From Vibrio maritimus (GTDB lineage Bacteria > Pseudomonadota > Gammaproteobacteria > Enterobacterales > Vibrionaceae): a DNA stretch of 64,000 bases. Location: assembly GCA_000755425.1 (NCBI GenBank), contig BBMT01000006.1, forward strand, positions 62,001 through 126,000, written 5' to 3'. The notes under the pieces were generated by a model, which did not search any database, was not told the origin of the DNA, and was given only the letters and a program-made list of their open reading frames with translations. The translations under genes were made by a program, and so were the position numbers. Below are positions 38,016 to 47,872 of this stretch, in pieces; the first letter of the stretch is position 1, and every line of letters starts with the position of its first letter.

Positions 38016-38839
38016 CTACAAAAGCAATTGCGCTAGCATACGTACTCCGGTAATTAGCAGTACGACAGCAAACACTTTTTTGAGTCTATTCGCGTCCAGT
38101 TTCGCGGCTAGAGAAGCCCCTACAGGTGCAAACAAGACAGTTAGAGGCACAATGCATAGGAACGCCAATAGATTCACAAGACCAAATGTCCCTACAGGGG
38201 CGTCCGTAGGTGATTGACCTAAGATGAGCATTGTGCTGCGCCAGGTAGAGAAATTATTAAGCCAATAGCAGCGGCTGTGCCAACGGCTTTATGAGCAGGG
38301 TAATTGTAAAGTGTCAGAAGCGGAACGGATATAGTGCCACCACCGATGCCAACCATTGAGCTAAAAAAGCCGACAGAAGTGCCCATAGCCACTTGTCCGC
38401 CTTTACCAGGTAATGATTGAAACATCGCTGACTTACCCGTTCGAAATAGCATATTCAGAGCAGACACGCTTGCTATGACGCCAAACAACGCGCTAAGCCA
38501 CGTCCCATTCATGCGCGTCACCAGCCAGCTTCCAGCCAAAACCCCAATAAAAATAAACAACGCCCAGTGCTTTAAAAGATCGAAGTCGACATTGTCTTTC
38601 TGCTTGTGGGATCGGATAGAACTGATTGAAGTTGGAATAATTGTGGCCAAAGAGGTCGCCGTTGCAACGACCATCGCGGATTCTGGCGATACACCAAAAC
38701 TCTGAAAAATGAAGAACAAGACGGGTACGATAACGATGCCTCCGCCCACCCCTAATAGACCCGCTAAGATGCCTGCAAATGCGCCCGTTGCAATGAGAGC
38801 TAAAAGGGTAGAAATATTGTTGCTTAGAAACTCAATCAT
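38016..38839 (-). CDS. Sulfite exporter TauE/SafE family protein (frameshifted)
   Basis: The ~275-residue membrane protein has about eight helices. Each half contains the TauE glycine motif: AGILAGLLGVGGGIVIVPVL in the first, FFSSMVGIGGGTISVPLLTLY in the second. The frame breaks near 38233 after GLIISLPGA. One base restored gives TMLILGQSPTDAPVGTFG and the last helices to 38016. The family exports small anions such as sulfite or sulfoacetate. The ATG at 38839 is preferred to a TTG two codons upstream. Immediately downstream on the other side lies the methionine synthase module, so a role in sulfur metabolism is possible. Confidence 0.82.
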
Positions 38840-38876
38840 ATTCAAATATCGATAACGTTAAAATGATGCAAATAAA

Positions 38877-38908
38877 AACCAACAAACGAGGGAGCCCATT
38901 TGTTGGTT
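38877..38908 (-). terminator. Intrinsic terminator after mesD (minus strand)
   Basis: AACCAACAAA / TTTGTTGGTT is a perfect 10-bp stem; read on the minus strand it is followed by TTTTTA. It is 22 bases beyond the mesD stop. Confidence 0.75.
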
Positions 38909-38929
38909 GTCTATGACGCAAAGGAGATA

Positions 38930-39961
38930 TTAAGCGCAGAGCTCTTTTCGGACTATTTCAGCGCCAGCGGCTAACGCCTGTAGCTTGTTCCTTGCCACAT
39001 CTCTAGAAAGAGGCGCCATACCACAGTTAGTGCAAGGCAAAAGCTTATCGGCATCAACATACTTTAGTGCTTCGCGAATCGTTGCCGCGACTTCTTCGGG
39101 CGTTTCAATGTTATTCGTAGCTACATCAATGGCACCGACCATCACTTTTTTGCCCTTGAGGAGTTCAAGGACTTCAAATGGCACTCGACCGTTGTGACAC
39201 TCTAAGGAGATAATATCGATAGTCGATTTTTGGAGCGCTGGAAATGTTCTTTCATAGTGGCGCCATTCTGAGCCTAGTGTTTTTTTCCAATCAGTGTTGG
39301 CTTTAATTCCATAGCCATAGCAGATGTGAACCGCAGTTTCGCACTTTAAGCCTTCACAGGCTCTTTCGAGTGCTTGTATGCCCCAATCATTCACCTCATC
39401 GAGAAAGACATTAAAAGCCGGCTCATCAAACTGAATAATATTAATGCCTGCGGCTTCCAGCTCTTTGGCCTCTTCGTTTAGTGCTTTGGCAAATTCAAAT
39501 GCAAGCGTTTTACGATCTTGGTAATAATCATCATAAAGGGTGTCGACCATTGTCATCGGCCCAGGCAGAGCCCACTTTATAGGCTGATCTGTCTGTGTGC
39601 GTAAAAACTTGGCGTCGTCTACAAAGACCGATTTTTGGCGACTTACGGGGCCGACAACGCCGGGTACACTGGCATCGTAGCGGTCACGGATTCTCACCGT
39701 TTTCTTGTTTTTAAAATCAACACCACTCAAATTTTCAATAAAGGTGGTGACGAAATGCTGACGACTTTGTTCGCCATCACTGACAATATCAATACCTGAA
39801 TTTTCTTGCTCTTGGAGGGTGACGCGCAGCGCATCTTGTTTACCGACGGTCAGCTCGTCTCCCTCTAACTTCCAAGGTGACCAAAGTGTTTCAGGTTCAG
39901 CCAACCAAGTTGGTTTAGGTAAGCTTCCGGCGGTTGAAGTTGGGAATAGTTTTTTCATCAT
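38930..39961 (-). CDS. mesD: Core methionine synthase lacking the folate domain (MesD family)
   Basis: The 343-residue protein corresponds only to the catalytic C-terminal barrel of MetE (which is about 750 residues). Seen: NIIQFDEPAFNVFLDEVNDW, the zinc-ligand segments VHICYGYG and TNCGMAPLSRD, and ISLECHNGRVPFEVLELL. Published work on folate-independent methionine synthases defines the MesD family of aerobic bacteria, which transfers a methyl group to homocysteine but needs neither methyl-folate nor cobalamin, and instead requires DUF1852 and oxygen. The DUF1852 gene is directly upstream, 22 bases away, so the assignment is strong. The ATG at 39961 or 39958 is the likely start. Confidence 0.88.
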   Translation of the reverse strand: MMKKLFPTSTAGSLPKPTWLAEPETLWSPWKLEGDELTVGKQDALRVTLQEQENSGIDIVSDGEQSRQHFVTTFIENLSGVDFKNKKTVRIRDRYDASVPGVVGPVSRQKSVFVDDAKFLRTQTDQPIKWALPGPMTMVDTLYDDYYQDRKTLAFEFAKALNEEAKELEAAGINIIQFDEPAFNVFLDEVNDWGIQALERACEGLKCETAVHICYGYGIKANTDWKKTLGSEWRHYERTFPALQKSTIDIISLECHNGRVPFEVLELLKGKKVMVGAIDVATNNIETPEEVAATIREALKYVDADKLLPCTNCGMAPLSRDVARNKLQALAAGAEIVRKELCA

Positions 39962-39983
39962 CAATCCTATCTATACCTTGAAG

Positions 39984-40969
39984 TTAGAGCGCAGGCTCAG
40001 CAAAGTTAGCCACCCATTTTTCTAGTGTCAGTTGGTGCCTTTGAATAAAGTGCTCCTCACACCACTTACCCTGCTCAACAGCGAGGCGAGCACGTTCCTC
40101 TCGGTCGTAAACCACTTGTGTTAAAGAACAATCTAGGTTTTTAAGACTGGGCTTGTATACTTCGCCCGCAACGGCATTTGAGTTATAGATCTCTGGGCGA
40201 TAAATTTTCTGGAAGGTTTCCATGGTGCTCAGGGTGCTGATCAACTCGAGAGTGTTGTAGTCATTCAACAAGTCTCCGAAGAAGAAGAATGCATACGGAG
40301 CGACGCTGTTTGGTGGCATGAAATAGCGCACATCCATGCCCATTGATTTGAAATACTGCTCTGTTAACGAGGACTCATTGGCTTGTACTCCACCCCTAAA
40401 ATAGGGTGCTGATTGCTTGTGCGGTAATAGGTTTTATTATCTGAAACACTCAAACAAATTACGGGAGGCTTGCTGAAGTTTTCCTTGTAAGCGCTAGAGC
40501 GGATAAAGTCTTGGAACATTTTACCGTGTAATTCACCATAGTTATCCGGCACGGAAAAATGCACTTGATCTCGGTTGTGATTACGTAATACAACACTGAA
40601 ATCGTAGTCACGGATGTAGGACGAAAAGTTGTTACCGACAATACCTTCAATGCGTTTATTCGTATGGTTATCGACAATGTAGGTTTTTAACACCTCGATA
40701 GTGGGAAAGGTTTCACCATTTCCTTCTACATCAATATCGACATGTACAATATCCAGCTCAACTGAATAACGGTCTTTATTTGGGTTGTCCCAATGCGCCA
40801 GACTGTTAAAGCAGTTATTAATCATGTTGATTGCTTTGCGAAGGTTTTCTTGGCGTGCCTCCCCGCGAGCCAAGTTAGCAAAGTTTGTTGTAAGACGTGT
40901 ATCGTTCGAAGGTGAATAGTGTTCATCAAATCGAACGGATTGAATGGAATAAATAAAATCGCTACTCAT
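39984..40969 (-). CDS. mesX: DUF1852 protein, partner of MesD (frameshifted)
   Basis: The N-terminal part (FIYSIQSVRFDEHYSPSNDTR, TNFANLARGEARQENLRKAI) and C-terminal part (GMDVRYFMPPNSVAPYAFFF, GDLLNDYNTLELISTLSTME, RPEIYNSNAVAGEVYKPSL) are those of DUF1852, the family shown to be needed for MesD-dependent methionine synthesis. The two pieces are joined near 40378, where one missing base after LGVEYKP opens the way to ESSLTEQYFKSMGM. The restored protein is about 328 residues. It is the first gene of a two-gene operon with mesD. Its biochemical role, thought to be in supplying the methyl group in an oxygen-dependent way, is unsettled. Confidence 0.87.
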
Positions 40970-41118
40970 AATTGCTCAATCCCCAAAGTTGATAAAAGCT
41001 TGAAAAAATGTCTTGGGTCAATACTAGGTTGAATTAACTATGATGAATATTGATTTAATTTTATTAATCCATGAGTGTTGCTCATAGATTGGCACGGGTA
41101 GTGGCGACCAGTTAGCAA

Positions 41119-41166
41119 AATGGCGCACCTTGACGTGTTAGAACACGTTAGTGTGCGCCATTGAGA
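41119..41166 (-). terminator. Two-tier palindromic terminator after the MetR-like gene
   Basis: Outer arms AATGGCGCAC / GTGCGCCATT (10 bp perfect) enclose inner arms ACGTGTT / AACACGT (7 bp perfect). Read on the minus strand it ends in CCATTTTGC, so it terminates the MetR-like gene before the mesX promoter. Confidence 0.7.
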
Positions 41167-41195
41167 GGCATTAGTGGCAGACGATGGGTATTCAC

Positions 41196-42103
41196 TTACT
41201 TGTCTATTTTTCCCGTCGGATGGTTATAACTGCGCGCCGTTTTTATGAAGGCGGTAAGGTAGTCGATGTTGCTGTCGCCTTCACGACGGCCTAAGTAAAT
41301 CTGTTTGGCGATACCATTTTCCCCTAAGCGAACAACCGACAATGGTAGTTTTTTGCAATACTCTTCGGCGAGCCAGCGCGGTAGTGCCGCTACCCCGCGC
41401 CCACAAGCAACCATCTGCAACATGATGTCGGTGGTTTCAACGGTTTTGTGTTGTTTCGGGACAACTTGAGCCGGGTTAAGGAACTGAGCGTATACATCGA
41501 GGCGATCTTTTTCGACTGGGTAGGTAAATAATACTTGGTCGCGCAGATCTTCAGCTGTCGCATATGGAAGGGAAGTTAACGCGTGATCAGTGGGCACAAC
41601 AAGCACTTGTTCGTAATCAAATACAGGTTCAAAAACTAGGCCAGATTTGTAGTATGGATCCGGTGTTACCAGAAGGTCAATTTCATAATCCAATAACGCG
41701 CCAACGCCACCGAACTGGAATTTTTGTATCACATCGACATCTACGTCTGACCACGTTTCTAAGAAAGGCGATACTACTTTGAGAAGCCACTGATAACATG
41801 GATGGCATTCCATACCTATCCTCAATGTGCCTCGTTCGCCCAAAGCGATCTGTTTGAGTCGTTCTTCAGCACTTACTAAGAGAGGAAGTGCGCGATTGGC
41901 AATGTTGAGGAGGTATTGGCCGGCTTGGGTCAGCCTTAGGCTTCTTCCGTCACGTACCAAACTTCTGTGCCTAGATTGGCTTCCAGTTTACGCATCGTAT
42001 GACTTAATGCGGACTGTGTGACACAGAGTTCTTTTGCAGCGGCAGTCAGTGAGCCGTGCTGATGGACGGCATGGATAATCTTAAGATGAATACGTTCTAG
42101 CAT
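41196..42103 (-). CDS. MetR-like LysR regulator (frameshifted)
   Basis: The N-terminal HTH (KIIHAVHQHGSLTAAAKELC, TQSALSHTMRKLEANLG) and the effector domain with RIGMECHPCYQWLLKVVSPF resemble MetR, whose family has ECHSCIQWL at this place; also LIYPV-like TYPVEKDRLDVYAQF. MetR activates metE/metH with homocysteine as co-effector. The two frames join near 41958, where one missing base separates LGTEV from LVRDGRSLRLTQAG. Start is ATG 42103, about 303 residues. It lies directly upstream of mesX-mesD on the same strand and divergent from the reductase gene, so it probably controls both. Confidence 0.8.
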
Positions 42104-42245
42104 ATTTGATTATGAATAAAAGTAATCGATTGTTTATATTATATCACTTTTGATCATCTGAAAACTGCTCTAGTCTGTCCGTTAATCGAATGGCTTGCTT
42201 TAACGGACAAGCTTTCAAGGAAAGTGATTTCTAGGACTGAGAATT

Positions 42246-43013
42246 ATGAACAATGAAACGACAGAGCTCCCCATTACGCGCCACTTAGTCAGTGTGACGG
42301 ATATTGTGCCGCTGAATAAGCACACCTACTTAATTGAACTTCTCGCGCCAAAGGAAACATCACTAGATTACCGAGCGGGGCAATACCTGAAACTTGAACT
42401 CGATGTAAATCAAGACGATAAACCGCTATGGCTGTCCTATACCATCTCCAGCCGACCAGACGCTGAACAGTCAAATCGAGTTTACTTGATCATTCAACGT
42501 ACTAGTGAGTTCTCAAGTAAAGTTATTCGTTTTCTGACTTCACTTAAGGCAAACAAACAGCCAGTAAACATCATGCTAGGGTTAGGTAAGGCGTTTCTAC
42601 AAACTAAACTCGACAAGCCTCATTTGTTCGTGGCAGCGGGCTCAGGAATATCAAAAATCAAATGTATAACCGAAGAAATTTTACATAAAAGCCCCGAAAC
42701 ACCTATTGATATCTATTGGTCTAATCGCTGCCCCGAAGACTTCTTCCTTTTGGAACTGTTTCATGAATGGGCTACTCAATATAGAAATTTGAGATTCACC
42801 GAGATATTAGAGTCTGCGCAGTTAGGTTGGACGGGAAGGGTGGGCTTTCTTTATGAGGTAATACAACAAGATTTTTCAGATCTTAACAATGCCAGTGCTT
42901 ACTTATGCGGCTCGGAGAAAATGGTTTACGGCACAATTGACCAGCTTAAATCTAACGGATTGGAAGAGGCGAGTTGTTATTCAGACGTATTTGAATTCGC
43001 ACCGAGAATTTAA
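42246..43013 (+). CDS. Fre/LuxG-like flavoprotein reductase, possible MesX/MesD partner
   Basis: The 255-residue protein has a ferredoxin-reductase-like FAD-binding barrel (DYRAGQYLKLEL, LWLSYTISSRPD) and an NAD-binding half (LFVAAGSGISKIKCITEEIL, AYLCGSEKMVYGTIDQL, FEFAPRI at the end), like Fre, LuxG and CDP-6-deoxy-L-threo-D-glycero-4-hexulose reductase. The usual RxY(S/T) flavin motif is LSYT, without the arginine, and GxGxxP is GSGISK, without the proline. It has no ferredoxin domain. Divergent from the MetR-like gene and next to mesX-mesD, it could supply reduced flavin for the oxygen-dependent step. This is inference. Confidence 0.7.
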   Translation: MNNETTELPITRHLVSVTDIVPLNKHTYLIELLAPKETSLDYRAGQYLKLELDVNQDDKPLWLSYTISSRPDAEQSNRVYLIIQRTSEFSSKVIRFLTSLKANKQPVNIMLGLGKAFLQTKLDKPHLFVAAGSGISKIKCITEEILHKSPETPIDIYWSNRCPEDFFLLELFHEWATQYRNLRFTEILESAQLGWTGRVGFLYEVIQQDFSDLNNASAYLCGSEKMVYGTIDQLKSNGLEEASCYSDVFEFAPRI

Positions 43014-43088
43014 GGCGAAAACTAGGGTAGTAATGGGGTTGGTATGATTAGACTTGGATAGGGTTTATTGACGGAATCGAACATGTTG

Positions 43089-43118
43089 AAAAGAAAGAGG
43101 ACTGCACCTCTTTCTTTT
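43089..43118. terminator. Bidirectional intrinsic terminator
   Basis: AAAAGAAAGAGG / CCTCTTTCTTTT is a perfect 12-bp stem with a 6-base loop, flanked by A and T tracts, between the reductase and the convergent YajD gene. Confidence 0.85.
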
Positions 43119-43133
43119 TATTTCTATGAGCGA

Positions 43134-43481
43134 CTATTTCTTCTTCATCATATTAGCCAGATCGGCGAATGGATTGTGCGTCGCCGCTTGATGATTGTCC
43201 TCTCCCGGTTTCACCTCGCTACCGTATAGCTCATGCTCGGTATACTTTGAATGCTCGTGATCATGACAGTAAAGGCAGAGCAACTCCCAGTTACTGCCGT
43301 CTTCGGGATTGTTGGTATGATCGTGATCTTTATGGTGAACCGTGAGTTCTCGTAGATTGGAGTACACAAACTCGCGCGCGCAGCTACCACATACCCAAGG
43401 GTAGAGCTTAAGCGCTTTCTCTCGGTAGTCACTCTCTTTGCGCGCATAAGCGGCACTGGTACCAAAATAGTCAGAAGACAT
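43134..43481 (-). CDS. yajD: YajD family HNH nuclease
   Basis: The 115-residue protein has two CxxC-type pairs (WVCGSCAREF, LLCLYCHDHEH) and the HNH core LTVHHKDHDHTNNPEDGSNWE. The C-terminal tail is THNPFADLANMMKKK, as in YajD. It is a putative metal-dependent DNA nuclease of unknown cellular role. Upstream in-frame codons exist, but the ATG at 43481 matches YajD's start. It follows the ynj cluster by eight bases on the same strand. Confidence 0.85.
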   Translation of the reverse strand: MSSDYFGTSAAYARKESDYREKALKLYPWVCGSCAREFVYSNLRELTVHHKDHDHTNNPEDGSNWELLCLYCHDHEHSKYTEHELYGSEVKPGEDNHQAATHNPFADLANMMKKK

Positions 43482-43489
43482 GTTGTTCC

Positions 43490-44097
43490 TTACTCTTTTA
43501 ACGTATGAAAGCCAGAATAAATACGTGTAAACGTGGTAAACCAACAGGCAATGCCAAACACAATCGCTATTGGGGCAAAGTACTGCGGAAGCAGGCAAAG
43601 TAGCACGAAACAACCAATCGTTTCTGTGCCTTCGGTCAAACCACTCATGTAATAGAGTGATTTGTGTTGATAGACAGGGTTCTCAATGCCTCGTTTACCC
43701 GCCATGACGCAAAAGCCAAAAAGCTGGTGCCAGTACCGATAAACGAAAAAATGAGAAATGCGCCCGCTACGGCATTTTGTTCCGGGTTTGCCACCACAAA
43801 GCCAAAGGGGATCAGTGAATAGAACAGAAAATCTAAGCTGATATCTAAAAATCCACCTGCATCGGTAATCCCTTGTATTCGAGCCAGCGCACCGTCCAAT
43901 CCATCACAGATCCGATTGAGCAAAATACACACTAGCGCAAGGTCGTAGTGAGCATAGGCAAGGGCGGGGAAGGCTAGGCAACCCAGTGCAAAACCAAACA
44001 AGGTGGTTTGATTTGCTGTCACACCTGCTTGGTCGAGCAGTTTAGCGGATTGAGCCAGTGGCCAACGAATAACTTTGATACTCAGTCGATCAAGCAT
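43490..44097 (-). CDS. ynjF: CDP-alcohol phosphatidyltransferase family protein YnjF (frameshifted)
   Basis: The membrane protein of about 202 residues contains the family signature DGLDGALARIQGITDAGG followed by DISLD (DGxxAR then GxxxDxxxD). The frame breaks near 43702 after TSFLAFA. One base restored gives VMAGKRGIENPVYQHKSL and the last two helices to 43490. YnjF is a predicted phosphatidyltransferase of unknown lipid product. It overlaps ynjD by eight bases. In E. coli, ynjE lies between ynjD and ynjF; here it is absent. Confidence 0.82.
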
Positions 44098-44737
44098 GTG
44101 TATTCTCCCATGGCCATGTCAGTACTTGGCTGCCCGGAGGGATATCATCTTCATCATGGGTCACCATCAGAGTCGGGATATTCGCACTCGCAAGCTGCTC
44201 CATCACCCAATCACGAAACTGCATTCGCAGCTCTTTGTCGAGCTTACTAAAGGGTTCGTCGAGTAGCGCGACTTTGGGTTTCGCTAAAAGCATACGAGTC
44301 AAACTGATGCGAGCTCTCTGTCCTCCAGAGAGTTGCTCGGGATAATGATTGGCTACGGTTGAAAGACGAACTTTATCCAGCGCTTCAAGCGCCTGTTGTT
44401 TACGCGCCTCACCCTTAACTTCATTGGGTAGAGCGAAAGCAAGGTTTTCCCATACATTTAGATGTGGAAACAGTAAGTCGTCTTGAAACAGGATGCCAAC
44501 TTGTCGCTTGTGGGGAGCAATGGTGTCGATTCGTTTACCATCAAGATAAACATTGCCAGCGTAGGTAAAGTCGGGCGCTAGATGACCCGCAACTACATCG
44601 AGCAACGTCGACTTACCACAACCGCTCGGTCCCATAAGAGTGAGTATTTCACCGGCGTTGATGGTGAAGTGACAATCAGAAAACAGCACCTCACCACCGC
44701 ACTTACGGATGGTGAGGTTTTCTAGCGAGAGTGTCAT
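44090..44737 (-). CDS. ynjD: ABC transporter ATPase YnjD
   Basis: The 215-residue ATPase has Walker A GPSGCGKSTLLD, Q-loop LFQDDLLFPHL, signature LSGGQRARISLTRML, Walker B KVALLDEPFSKLD and an H-loop VTHDED. Size and sequence fit the YnjD/ThiQ-like group of importer ATPases. It overlaps the permease gene by 35 bases, indicating translational coupling in the ynjBCDF operon. Confidence 0.88.
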   Translation of the reverse strand: MTLSLENLTIRKCGGEVLFSDCHFTINAGEILTLMGPSGCGKSTLLDVVAGHLAPDFTYAGNVYLDGKRIDTIAPHKRQVGILFQDDLLFPHLNVWENLAFALPNEVKGEARKQQALEALDKVRLSTVANHYPEQLSGGQRARISLTRMLLAKPKVALLDEPFSKLDKELRMQFRDWVMEQLASANIPTLMVTHDEDDIPPGSQVLTWPWENTHA

Positions 44738-46408
44738 TCAATAACAATCCTTTTATTTTAATTCGACGATAGCGAGTGTGATAGCGGTTAACAATAACCG
44801 CGAGAGTGAAAAATAGTAGCGGCAATAGTGCTTGGAACAGCGCATAAATAGCGGTAACTCGCCTATCAAAGCCACTCGATAAGGCAACCGCTTCGGTGGT
44901 GACTGTAGCAATTCTGCCTGCACCGAGAATAAGGGTGGGTAAATACTGCGCCAAAGAGACACTGATACCGATAGCCCATGCAAAAACCATAGCAGGTAAC
45001 AGCTGTGGCAACTTTACATGTAGCCAAGTGTGTATCGGGCTTTTACCAAGGCTTAAAGAAAGCTGAGTAAACTTATCATTGTAGCCTCGCCATGGACCAT
45101 CTAAGGCTAGATAAACGTATGGAAAGGCAAAGAATACGTGCGACCAACATACCCACAATAGATAGTTCCCATCACTCAGCATTAACGTCGCAACCTGCAG
45201 CCCAAACAAAATACTTAGCTGAGGGACAAGCATTGGAATTGCAATGACATAGCCTGGCACTTGAAGGCGATACTTAATCCGGTATTCATGCCCAATGATG
45301 GCAAGCAGCAGCGCGATGGTCGCAGAGATAAGTGCGATGCTAAGGCTTTGTGTCATTACCGACGTCATACCTTCCCACTCATACTCCCAAAAACGCAATG
45401 TATACCGAGAGGGAAACAGATCAGGAAAGCGCCACCGTTGAGCAAATGTCCACAATATGGTGAGTGGCAGCATAGCGGCGACAATGGCAATCAACACAAT
45501 GAATAGCGACTTCCTGGCAAACGAACGGCGGTGCGCCCCGAATATTGCCAGCGATTGGCGACGTTGATTGCGCCAAACTCGATACCACGAGCAACGCCAA
45601 TCAATAGAGATGCTATCGCAAACAGCACGACTGCCCCAGCGCTTGCGCGTGGTAGCAGTTCAAGATTCGGATCGTTAAACCATTGCCAAACCAAAACGGC
45701 AAATGTTGGTGGGTTAGTTGGGCCAATGATCAACGCAACATCAACGACCGATAGGCTGTAGGCAATCACAGCCAGCATTGGGAAACGTAGTTTGTTGAAC
45801 CACTGGGGTAAAATGACTTTCCACCAAGCTGCGGAATGTGAGTAGCCCAGTGACGCTGCGATCTTTAAAGATTCATTGACCTTGAGCTGGCGTAAAATCG
45901 GAATACTCATTAGTAGTAGGAAAGGGACTTCTTTCATCGCTAACATGAGCGTCAGTCCTATGCCGTAAGGGTCTTTTACCAGCCAGGCCATCTCTTCAAT
46001 GCTGCTTGTCGACTCGATACCCAATAAGTCTACTAACGCTCTCACGCCAAATCCTGTTGGGGAAAATAGAAACGCGAAACCAATAGCAAAGGCAACATGT
46101 GGTAGGGCAAGAAGAGGAGATAACGTCAGTTCAATTTTATTCCACCAACGACTGTTCCAACTGCTGGCAAGGATGGCAAAGCAGATAAGGCAAGCAAGGT
46201 AACTACTCACAAGCGCTGTGCCAATGGTGAGCGTGATAGAAGTTACGACACCCTGCCAAGCAAAGACTTGTACAAACCCTTCTAGGGAGAACTCAGTCAT
46301 ACTTAGCGGGGGGATGTACCCAAGCGAGGCCACTACCACCCCAAGAAGCCCTGGAATGGTAGGGAGAATGCAGACAACAACCAGTGTGGCGTACAACAGT
46401 CTTAGCAT
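44703..46408 (-). CDS. ynjC: ABC transporter double permease YnjC (frameshifted)
   Basis: Two permease halves are visible: the first (LRLLYATLVVVCILPTIPGL, EVPFLLLMSIPIL, HSAAWWKVILPQWF as EAA-like loop) and the second (AIVAAMLPLTILWTFAQR, GKSPIHTWLHVKLPQLLPA as the second EAA-like loop). They lie in two frames joined near 45513, where one base is missing. The restored 568-residue chain is a single fused double permease, as in E. coli YnjC (about 511). It provides the membrane channel for the YnjB-bound ligand; the ligand is unknown. Confidence 0.83.
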
Positions 46409-46429
46409 AATAAACGGTTTAATCTCCAG

Positions 46430-47601
46430 TTAGCTGCCGTAGCGCTTAAGCCATTCTTGCTCGAGCGCGCTCTGCCAGCTCGGATGAGGCTCAGCGACGG
46501 ACTTAAACTGTTGAGTTTTAGCTGCGCTTCCTTTCAGATACTGTTTATTGAGTACTGAAGGATCGCCCCAAATATTGATATCGCCTTTACGAGACTGTGC
46601 TTCAGGGCTTAGCAAAAAGTTAATCGCGACTAGCGCCCCTTCTTTCGCATTGGCATTCCAAGGTATCGCAAGGAAATGGATGTTGGAGAGCGCGCCGCTT
46701 TCCATTGCATAAGCACTTGTCGTATCGCTCAAATTCCCGCTGGCTTGAGCGGAAAAACGGCGTTGGGGTTAAATGTGATCGCTAGATCCAACTGGCCATC
46801 ATCAAGCAATTGAATGGTTTCTGCTGTGCCTGCAGGGAATTGTTTACCACCGCGCCAAGCGACTTTATGAAATTCATCTAGATAGTTCCAAAGCGGCTGT
46901 GTGACAATTTCAAAATCCGCCTCTGAAACTGGCTTGGCTAAGGAAGGATCGTTGTCGGTGAGCTCGATTAATAACGATTTTAGAAAACTGGTGCCATGGA
47001 ACTCAGGTGGTTTAGGGTAACTTAACTTGTTCGGAAAAGCTTTGGCATAGTTGAGCATGTCGGTATAAGACGTCGGCGGGTTATTCAGGCTTTGCGTGTC
47101 GTGGATGAATACCAGTTGGCCGACACCCCATGGGGCTTCCAACCCTTCTGTTGGCTCAGAGAAATCGCTATCGACAGGGAGAGATTTGTCTACGTATTGC
47201 CAATTGGGTAGCGTGGATACAAATGGACCGTATAGCAGGGCGTTATCTTTCATAGACTTAAAGTTTTCGCCGTTAATCCACACCATATCGACACTGCCGC
47301 CGTCGCTCTTACCGGCTGCTTTTTCTGCTAATAAACGCGAACCTGTTTCTGAGATATCGGTAACTTTGACGTGATTGAAGTCTACGCCATATTGAGCCTT
47401 TAGCTCTTTGCCTGCCCACTGAAGGTAGCGGTTGATTTCTTGGCTGCCTCCCCATGCGTGGAAGTAAACGGATTGACCTTCCGCTTGCTTGACGATGTTT
47501 TCCCAAGACTTTTCTTCAGCGAAAGCACTTGATGTGCTGAGCGTAGCGGCGATTAACGCGGCGGAAGAAACCACTGACGTGTTGAACATAGAATTTTTCA
47601 T
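46430..47601 (-). CDS. ynjB: ABC transporter solute-binding protein YnjB (frameshifted)
   Basis: A signal peptide (SSAALIAATLSTSSAFA, cleavage before EEKSWEN) is followed by a periplasmic binding protein with VYFHAWGGSQEINRYLQW, VDMVWINGENFKSMK and EAPWGVGQLVFIHDT. The frame breaks near 46745 in a homopolymer after TFNPNAVF. One base restored leads to AQASGNLSDTTSAYAMESG and the C-terminal helices to 46430. About 390 residues. The ATG at 47601 fits the signal peptide; upstream in-frame codons are not needed. First gene of the ynj operon. Confidence 0.83.
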
Positions 47602-47872
47602 GCTGGTGTCCGTATCTTTATAGTGTGTGGCTAACCTTGCCAAAAAAATGGATGAAATCATTTAGGTGTAAGTAAATGATAGTAAAGGTTAGAGCACGTT
47701 TATCAATACCCTTTGCTCGAACAATAGGGTTATCACAAAATTAGATTCAACGAACGAGACCGTTTCATGCCATGCAAAATTTCAATACCTGTTAAAAAAT
47801 ACTGAAATCAGCAAGCAACAAGGCTTTTGTATTGATTTGTCGCCGAGAACACAGTGGGATGTTAATGGAGCG

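Noticed and set aside
38911-38922. GACGCAAAGG near 38914 as a second c-di-GMP riboswitch
   Set aside because: Only the short GACGCAAAG string is present. The GGCAAACC part and the GNRA-capped stem are missing.
44703-46408. Two separate permease genes in the ynj operon
   Set aside because: The two halves are joined by a single missing base, and the E. coli counterpart YnjC is one fused protein.
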